DNA of 8,369 nucleotides from Candidatus Stahliibacteriota bacterium. Its GTDB lineage: Bacteria > Hydrothermota > Tepidihabitantia > SM23-42. A program made the position numbers and the translations under genes. Location: assembly GCA_030613445.1 (NCBI GenBank), contig JAUWLY010000115.1, positions 1 through 8,369 on the forward strand. The letters run 5' to 3'. The stretch's first letter is position 1, and every line of letters begins with the position of its first letter. Below, piece after piece: positions 4,760 to 8,369 of this stretch. The notes below the pieces were generated by a model. That model saw only the letters and a list, made by a program, of their open reading frames with translations. It made no database searches and was not told where the DNA came from.

Positions 4760-5630
4760 CCATTACTCTCGCTGTATTGCAGTGGATTTCCACAGTATCA
4801 TCTGTGTCTTCAGCATAGCCGCCAGCTAGAACTGCGATGATCGGAATAGCCCCGGTGCGCGCACGTTTAATGACCAGCTCATCTCGCTTCTTCAATCCCG
4901 CATGCGTAATGCTCAGACTCCCCAGTCTATCAAGAATATAAGGGTCAGCACCTGCAACATAAATAACCAGATCAGGTCGAAAATCACTATAGACTGTATC
5001 TAATGCAGTCTCGAGTTTTTGCAAATATTCGTCATCGCCGGTTCCGATATCAAGTCCAATATCCAAATTGGACCTCTCCTTTTTCGGATAAAGTTGCTCC
5101 TGATGAATAGAAAACGTAAAAACTCTTTTCTCGTTTTCAAAGAACCTTGCGGTGCCATTACCTTGATGCAAATCACAGTCTATCACCGCGATTTTATCGA
5201 CTCCTTGTTCAAGCATCATAACGGCGGCGAAAACAACATCATTAAGATAACAGAAACCTTCAGCATGGTCTCTGAAAGCATGATGGAACCCGCCGCCAAT
5301 ATGAAAACCAATACCGCTATCTTTTGCAATTTTTGCCGCCAGATATGAACCACCACAAAAAAGGATCTGCGCGTTGATAATCGCTTTATTAACCGGCATC
5401 TCAGACGGAAAAGTCCTTGCAGTCAAACGGTGCTCAAGAAGATCATCAAGATATTCCTGGTCGATGATTTTCAACAAATCATCAGGCGACGGTTTTTTGG
5501 GCGCAAAGACATTGTTTTCCGTGAGTATCCCTTCTTCTTTGAGTTTATCGTGCACTAAATAGTATTTCTGAGTTGGAAAAACATGAAGACCAATATCTGC
5601 CCGATACGCAGGCGAGAACACGAATTTCAT
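4731..5630 (-). CDS. Histone deacetylase-superfamily (AcuC/HDAC-like) zinc hydrolase
   Basis: 299 residues, somewhat short for the arginase/deacetylase fold but complete. Visible hallmarks are GGGFHHA (112-118, catalytic His116-His117), GFCYLND (125-131), DCDLHQGNG (151-159, with D153 and H155 as zinc ligands and D151 as the relay Asp), FSIHQEQLYP (173-182), AGADPY with D229 as third zinc ligand, and LAGGY with the transition-state Tyr272. All active-site residues are present, so deacetylase activity on acetyl-lysine, acetylpolyamine or a related amide is expected; the substrate is not determinable. It follows the cNMP-binding gene by 11 nt with no clear Shine-Dalgarno, so it is likely translated by coupling. 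The last seven residues (about 293-299, TFPPKAE) are encoded by the terminal hairpin of array B. Confidence 0.95.
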   Translation of the reverse strand: MKFVFSPAYRADIGLHVFPTQKYYLVHDKLKEEGILTENNVFAPKKPSPDDLLKIIDQEYLDDLLEHRLTARTFPSEMPVNKAIINAQILFCGGSYLAAKIAKDSGIGFHIGGGFHHAFRDHAEGFCYLNDVVFAAVMMLEQGVDKIAVIDCDLHQGNGTARFFENEKRVFTFSIHQEQLYPKKERSNLDIGLDIGTGDDEYLQKLETALDTVYSDFRPDLVIYVAGADPYILDRLGSLSITHAGLKKRDELVIKRARTGAIPIIAVLAGGYAEDTDDTVEIHCNTARVMAETFPPKAE

Positions 5631-5641
5631 TCTGGTGTGCT

Positions 5642-6118
5642 TTATTCGATCCGCAAGCCTAATGAGCGAACAAAGGTCTCACGCACATATGTATTCATCC
5701 TTCTGAGACGTTCACTGAGCAAACGCACCAGGGTTCTATAGAAATTCAACCCAAGGGTCGGAAATTTTTTCGCCAGTTCTTCAAAATCGCTGCGCTGAAT
5801 CACGCCAAGTGTTGAATCTTTTGTGCACCGTGCGGTCGCTGAACGAACTTTAGGATCGACAAAGGCGAATTCACCAAACACATCATTGAGTTTGACAATA
5901 TAGACTGTTGTTTCGCTAAGCTGCGGAGCGATTTTGATCTGTATTTCAACCTCGCCCTTAAAAAGCATATACAACTCAGTTGACGTATCACCCTCAGTGA
6001 ATATAACATCACCCTCGACAAAATCTCGCTCTTCAGTAATCTTTAGCAATTCCTCCCACACATATGCCTTTAGATCGCCGAACAACTTTGTATTCTCCAG
6101 CTGTTCTTTCTTTATCAT
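5642..6118 (-). CDS. Cyclic nucleotide-binding domain protein without a DNA-binding domain
   Basis: 158 residues forming one CRP-type cyclic nucleotide-binding domain (about 10-118) followed by a helical tail. The phosphate-binding cassette FGEFAFVD...RSATARC is intact: G82, E83, and R92-S93-A94-T95 match the residues that contact the cyclic phosphate and ribose in CRP. After the dimerisation-type helix (about 122-147) the protein stops with no helix-turn-helix, so it is not a CRP/FNR transcription factor as it stands. It may be a free nucleotide-sensing subunit. It is the first gene of a two-gene operon with the deacetylase-like enzyme, suggesting nucleotide-dependent control of that enzyme (inference). 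There is no Shine-Dalgarno, and the ATG lies 5 nt after a -10 box. Confidence 0.9.
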   Translation of the reverse strand: MIKKEQLENTKLFGDLKAYVWEELLKITEERDFVEGDVIFTEGDTSTELYMLFKGEVEIQIKIAPQLSETTVYIVKLNDVFGEFAFVDPKVRSATARCTKDSTLGVIQRSDFEELAKKFPTLGLNFYRTLVRLLSERLRRMNTYVRETFVRSLGLRIE

Positions 6119-6123
6119 ACGCT

Positions 6124-6152
6124 ATTGTAAATAAGATTTGAGCAGATGTCAA
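6124..6152 (-). promoter_or_regulatory. Near-consensus sigma-70-type promoter giving a predicted leaderless mRNA
   Basis: On the minus strand TTGACA (6152-6147) is separated by 17 nt from TACAAT (6129-6124). The ATG of the cNMP-binding gene begins at 6118, five nt beyond the -10 box, so the expected transcription start falls on or next to the A of the start codon. The absence of any Shine-Dalgarno upstream is consistent with leaderless translation. Confidence 0.8.
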
Positions 6153-6155
6153 GAC

Positions 6156-6305
6156 TGGGAACACGCTTCGCTGAAGACAAGGAGACACGGAGACTGGGAG
6201 TAACGGAGAACAGAATTATGTGACGGGGCAAGCTGAAGATACTCCACCTCTGGTGGATGAAGTCACAGCAATATAGCTTTGCCTGAAGACACGCTGCGTT
6301 CAAGA
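6156..6305 (+). repeat. Hairpin array C: looser array with TGAAGACAC-type linkers
   Basis: Linker words occur at 6156 (TGGGAACAC), 6172 (TGAAGACAA), 6234 (TGAAGATAC), 6258 (TGAAGTCAC) and 6284 (TGAAGACAC). Inverted repeats between them include GCTTCGC (6165-6171, identical to one in array A), TCCACC-TCT-GGTGGA (6243-6257) and a weaker GCAA/TTGC (6268-6282). The section 6181-6230 is more degenerate, with GGAGACACGG and AGACTGGGAG. Orientation is the same as array A. The array overlaps the upstream region of the promoter for the cNMP gene. Confidence 0.65.
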
Positions 6306-6366
6306 GCCCGATGCATCGGGCAATGTCTGATAAATCATTTGTCCGCCTCAGGCAGAGACAACTACA
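6306..6366 (+). repeat. Hybrid REP-like element D3
   Basis: Opens with the perfect 16-bp palindrome GCCCGATGCATCGGGC (6306-6321). It matches D1 over 32 nt with one mismatch, then inserts an extra stem (TTGTC/GACAA enclosing GCCT-C-AGGC, 6339-6361) before the standard right end ACTACA (6361-6366). The left arm TGTAGT is absent, and array C linker sequence lies there instead, as though the two families recombined. A pyrimidine tail (CGCCTTACGCTTTACTCTCT) follows to about 6400. Confidence 0.65.
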
Positions 6367-6406
6367 GCGCCCAGCGCCTTACGCTTTACTCTCTACGCTT
6401 TGTACA

Positions 6407-6434
6407 TTGACATTCAGATGATTCTACCTATAAT
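6407..6434 (+). promoter_or_regulatory. Consensus sigma-70-type promoter for the flavoprotein gene
   Basis: TTGACA (6407-6412), 16-nt spacer, TATAAT (6429-6434): both hexamers are perfect. The expected transcription start is near 6441, giving a leader of about 118 nt before the ATG at 6559. The leader contains the pyrimidine run CTCCTCCTCCTTGAG (about 6479-6493), which is complementary to purine-rich sequence around the Shine-Dalgarno and could mask it, followed by the strong hairpin at 6516-6538. Confidence 0.75.
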
Positions 6435-6515
6435 CCTGCGTGATCAAAAAACACAGGGTTGCCATTCAATACCTAAAACTCCTCCTCCTTGAGCAGAGAA
6501 TCTACTCAGACAATT

Positions 6516-6550
6516 CCCTCTCCCTTGAAGGGAGAGGGTAAGGGTGAGGG
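6516..6550 (+). repeat. REP-like hairpin with G-rich tail that carries the flavoprotein Shine-Dalgarno
   Basis: A perfect 10-bp stem, CCCTCTCCCT/AGGGAGAGGG (6516-6538) with loop TGA, is followed by TAAGGGTGAGGG. I recognise this hairpin-plus-tail as a frequently seen intergenic repeat in diverse bacterial genomes (recollection, not checked). Here its tail provides GAGGG at 6546-6550, eight nt before the ATG at 6559, so the repeat acts as the ribosome binding site. Confidence 0.7.
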
Positions 6551-6558
6551 TGGAAGCA

Positions 6559-7458
6559 ATGATATACAAGGTTGCTATAATCGGCGCTGGACCAGCCGGC
6601 ATCGCCGCCGCAATTCAATTACAGCGTTCAGGTATCACGCCATTAGTTTTTGAACAAACGCGGATCGGAGGACTACTTAACAATGCATTTTGCGTTGAGA
6701 ACTATCCAGGATTCCCAAGCGGCATCTCAGGACCCAAACTCGTAGCAGAGTTTAAAAAACACTTACGAAAATGGAAGATAAATGTATTAAACAAACGGGT
6801 GACCAGCGTCAAGAAAAAAGGTCGTTCGTTCCTTGTGATCGCAGGTAAACAATATTGTGCTGATATAGTAATAATCGCTTCAGGTACCATACCCAGGTAT
6901 GGCAAAGCTTTGCTTGATGCTCCACATAAGAAGGTTGTCTTTGAGATTTATCCGATCAGGAACGTCAAGAAAAAGAAAATTTTGATAATTGGAGCCGGTG
7001 ATGCAGCATATGATTATGCGTTGAATCTCTGCCGTCATAATGAAGTTCTCATTTTAAGCCGAAGCACTAAGAAACGAGGATTAGACCTTTTAATTAAACG
7101 TGCTAAGCAGGCAGATAACATCACGTATAAACAGAATGTGCGTGTTCAAAAAATAACCCAAACCGGGGGGCAGCTTATTGCTATAGCATCACATAAGGCT
7201 AAGAGATATTCGATATCCGCCGATTATATTATTTACGCTATCGGTAGACAGCCTGCAATAGATTTCTTATCTTCGTCAGTTAAACAAAAATTCCCTCGCG
7301 ACGGAAAGAATCTGTTTTTTATCGGCGATGTAAAACAAGGTGAATTGAGACAGACTGCTATTGCAATTGGTGATGGAATTAAAGCAGCGATGAAGATAGC
7401 AGGAAAAGAGCGTCCCAGTGAAATACGCTTCCCATTTCACGGGATAAATAGGGCGTAA
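6559..7458 (+). CDS. Thioredoxin-reductase-like NAD(P)/FAD-dependent oxidoreductase lacking the CxxC
   Basis: 299 residues from the ATG at 6559, chosen over the GTG at 6544 because it follows GAGGG at proper spacing and starts the FAD fold at once (MIYKVAIIGAGPAG). FAD-binding GAGPAG lies at 9-14, the TrxR-type signature VENYPGFP at 46-53, ASGT at 107-110, the NAD(P)H-binding GAGDAA at 145-150 and the C-terminal FAD motif FFIGD at 253-257. In thioredoxin reductase a redox CxxC sits just before the second nucleotide motif. Here that region (about 121-140) has no cysteine at all, so it cannot reduce thioredoxin by the usual route. Alternatives are a ferredoxin/flavodoxin-NADP reductase-like or other NAD(P)H-flavin role. 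It appears monocistronic. Confidence 0.9.
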   Translation: MIYKVAIIGAGPAGIAAAIQLQRSGITPLVFEQTRIGGLLNNAFCVENYPGFPSGISGPKLVAEFKKHLRKWKINVLNKRVTSVKKKGRSFLVIAGKQYCADIVIIASGTIPRYGKALLDAPHKKVVFEIYPIRNVKKKKILIIGAGDAAYDYALNLCRHNEVLILSRSTKKRGLDLLIKRAKQADNITYKQNVRVQKITQTGGQLIAIASHKAKRYSISADYIIYAIGRQPAIDFLSSSVKQKFPRDGKNLFFIGDVKQGELRQTAIAIGDGIKAAMKIAGKERPSEIRFPFHGINRA

Positions 7459-7497
7459 AAGCAGTTATTAAGTAATTAGGTAACTAAGTAATTAAAT
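7457..7497. repeat. Third AT-rich E block (E3)
   Basis: Begins AAAAGCAGTTATTAAGTAAT inside the flavoprotein stop codon and continues with TAGGTAACTAAGTAATTAAA. It matches the opening of E1 and E2 and similarly sits immediately after a stop codon. Confidence 0.6.
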
Positions 7498-7499
7498 TC

Positions 7500-7627
7500 T
7501 TGGTTCTTGGAACTTGGTTCTTGTCCCGATTTATCCCGCTACGTATTATAATTCTACAAATAGGATTGCGGGATTTATCATTTTGGATTATAATATATAG
7601 GAAAATCGTGGATCCCGCAAAGCGGGA
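7500..7627. repeat. Mixed direct and inverted repeats upstream of hicBA
   Basis: Direct repeat TTGGTTCTTG at 7500-7509 and 7514-7523. Inverted pair ATCCCGC (7533-7539) and GCGGGAT (7568-7574), each preceded or followed by TTTAT. A separate hairpin TCCCGC-AAA-GCGGGA lies at 7613-7627. A possible weaker promoter, TTGCGG (7566-7571) with a 17-nt spacer to TATAAT (7589-7594), lies within. No coding potential is seen. Confidence 0.5.
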
Positions 7628-7656
7628 GAACTTGTTTACGTAGTTACTGTTTATTC

Positions 7657-7684
7657 TTGACCTCAGTGGAATTTGCGTTATAAT
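7657..7684 (+). promoter_or_regulatory. Sigma-70-type promoter for hicBA
   Basis: TTGACC (7657-7662), 16-nt spacer, TATAAT (7679-7684). It overlaps the potential TTG start at 7673, which argues that the longer reading of hicB is wrong and that translation starts at 7703 or 7706. Confidence 0.75.
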
Positions 7685-7705
7685 TGGAGAAAAAGGAGTG
7701 GTATG

Positions 7706-8002
7706 ATGTTAGACTTACATATCTTAATAGAGAGAGAAGGGGACTTATATTCGGCGTTATGTCTTGAATTGAATGTGGCCTCTCAGGGTAGGACGATCAA
7801 AGAGGCAGAAAGAAATATCAGAGAGGCAGTCAGTCTCTATCTTGAAGATGTCTACAAATCGGACGATCAAAAAGATTTCATACCTCGGTCCGCTCCAGTT
7901 CAAGAGTGGTTGAAATACTTTCGTAAAGAAGCTGAGGGATTAAGCGCTGAGATTAAAAAAGGTCGCATAAAAGCAAGGTTGAAAGAGGTCGTGGTTGGAT
8001 AA
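7706..8002 (+). CDS. hicB: HicB-family antitoxin
   Basis: 98 residues from the second of two adjacent ATGs (7703 and 7706). AGGAG at 7694-7698 is 7 nt from 7706, and an upstream TTG at 7673 falls inside the promoter. The N-terminal half has the HicB partial-RNase-H pattern: a strand LHILIEREGDLYSALCLELN (4-23), then SQGRTIKEAERNIREAVSLYLED (26-48), as in the family motif of G-T-EEA-N--EA---YL. The C-terminal half is charged and helical, and I see no clear ribbon-helix-helix or helix-turn-helix, so it may neutralise HicA without the usual DNA-binding domain. The downstream hicA reading frame starts inside its last codons (8-nt overlap), the standard tight coupling of this toxin-antitoxin pair. 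Confidence 0.85.
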   Translation: MLDLHILIEREGDLYSALCLELNVASQGRTIKEAERNIREAVSLYLEDVYKSDDQKDFIPRSAPVQEWLKYFRKEAEGLSAEIKKGRIKARLKEVVVG

Positions 8003-8230
8003 ACGGCTTCTTGCTCTTACCTCAAAAGAAGTCGAAAAAATTCTGGCAAAATGGGATTCCGTAAATCAAGACAAAAAGGTAGTCATATTCAATTCATGGG
8101 TGTTGCCAAAAGAAAGAAAAGAAGAGTTACAGTAATTACTAATCAGTCTCATTTCGCGCCAAAGACAATGAAGTCTATGATCGAACAATCAGGTTTCAGC
8201 ACGCGAGACTGGTTGAAATATCTAAGTTAA
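7995..8230 (+). pseudogene. hicA: HicA-family mRNA interferase toxin, broken by a one-base frameshift
   Basis: TTG at 7995 follows AAGAGG (7983-7988) by 6 nt and overlaps hicB. Frame one reads LDKRLLALTSKEVEKILAKW, a typical HicA start, to the GGG at 8053-8055, and would then stop at 8133-8135 after unrelated residues. Another frame resumes the family exactly there: GFRKSRQKGSH, then KKRRVTVITNQSHFAPKTMK and SMIEQSGFSTRDWLKYLS, ending at TAA 8228-8230. One extra G in the G-run would restore an uninterrupted protein of about 78 residues with the catalytic His of the GSH motif (about H31). It may be a real inactivation, a slippage site or a homopolymer sequencing error. HicA cleaves mRNA in the cytoplasm; a broken toxin beside an intact antitoxin is a harmless arrangement. 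Confidence 0.85.
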
Positions 8231-8244
8231 TCTAAATCACATCA

Positions 8245-8369
8245 GTGAAGATAATTAATTCATTTGGCAAAGAAGATTTAGCTAAGGTATATATCGCAGA
8301 TTTTGGCGATGATCGAATCGCTGAGTTTGTCGAATCATTGCAGCCACCCATACCAAGAAATGAGAAATG
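8245..8369 (+). CDS. N-terminal start of a probable radical SAM protein (truncated by window edge)
   Basis: Open from a GTG at 8245 to the window end, 41 residues. An in-frame TAA at 8233-8235 precludes an earlier start beyond four codons. The visible part reads KIINSFGKEDLAKVYIADFG and then EFVESLQPPIPRNEK. The motif ES-QPPIPR-EK just before the window edge resembles the N-terminus of an RlmN-like radical SAM family in which the CxxxCxxC cluster motif follows within a few dozen residues (recollection of the family). The cluster itself is outside the window, so the assignment is tentative. No Shine-Dalgarno precedes the GTG. The gap to hicA is 14 nt, so it may be read from the same promoter. 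Confidence 0.45.
   Translation, partial: MKIINSFGKEDLAKVYIADFGDDRIAEFVESLQPPIPRNEK

Noticed and set aside
4804..4812. An exact GTGTCTTCA linker word inside the deacetylase-like gene
   Set aside because: It encodes part of GGYAEDTDDTVEIH, which fits the conserved C-terminal region of the family, and it is not flanked by hairpins, so it is best taken as coincidence.
7673..7705. TTG at 7673 as the start of hicB
   Set aside because: It lies in the promoter spacer, upstream of the -10 box, and the good AGGAG serves 7703/7706.

Overview
The window is an 8.4 kb piece of a bacterial chromosome of moderate GC. It probably comes from a diderm (outer-membrane-bearing) organism, because the first gene is the end of a beta-barrel-like protein with a C-terminal Phe. 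Gene order, the SagB-type nitroreductase, the HDAC-like deacetylase and the dense decorated intergenic repeats suggest an uncultured candidate-phylum lineage (WOR-3-like is my guess from memory, low certainty). No rRNA, tRNA, CRISPR array or transposase gene was seen.

Layout. Positions 2-2508 (+): a three-gene signalling operon made of the beta-barrel-like 3' end, an FHA-GGDEF diguanylate cyclase, and a Ser/Thr protein kinase with a C-terminal membrane anchor. The genes abut or overlap, so kinase output (phosphothreonine), FHA reading and c-di-GMP synthesis are plausibly linked. Positions 2509-3053: no gene, almost wholly repeats. Positions 3054-4427 (-): an isochorismatase-like cysteine hydrolase and a SagB-type nitroreductase, separated by another repeat block. 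Positions 4428-4730: two inverted hairpin arrays around a short unique island. Positions 4731-6118 (-): a two-gene operon, a cyclic-nucleotide-binding-domain-only protein followed by a histone-deacetylase-fold hydrolase, driven by a near-consensus promoter that should give a leaderless mRNA. Positions 6119-6558: a third hairpin array, a REP-like element and a consensus promoter. Positions 6559-7458 (+): a thioredoxin-reductase-like flavoprotein lacking the CxxC. Positions 7706-8230 (+): hicB antitoxin plus a frameshifted hicA toxin behind a good sigma-70-type promoter. Positions 8245-8369 (+): the start of a probable radical SAM gene.

The most unusual content is between the genes. Several kinds of palindromic module recur: (i) arrays in which hairpins of unrelated sequence alternate with a conserved 9-nt linker (TGAAGACAC or its complement), (ii) roughly 47-nt GTAG...CTAC elements that fold as an outer stem with two arms, resembling REPIN-type REP doublets, (iii) a run of hairpins each followed by GGAA, (iv) AT-rich blocks opening with AAAGCAGTAATTAAG, and (v) pyrimidine-rich CTACGC/TTACTC tails. 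Some have been absorbed into genes: they supply the last codons of two proteins and the Shine-Dalgarno of a third.
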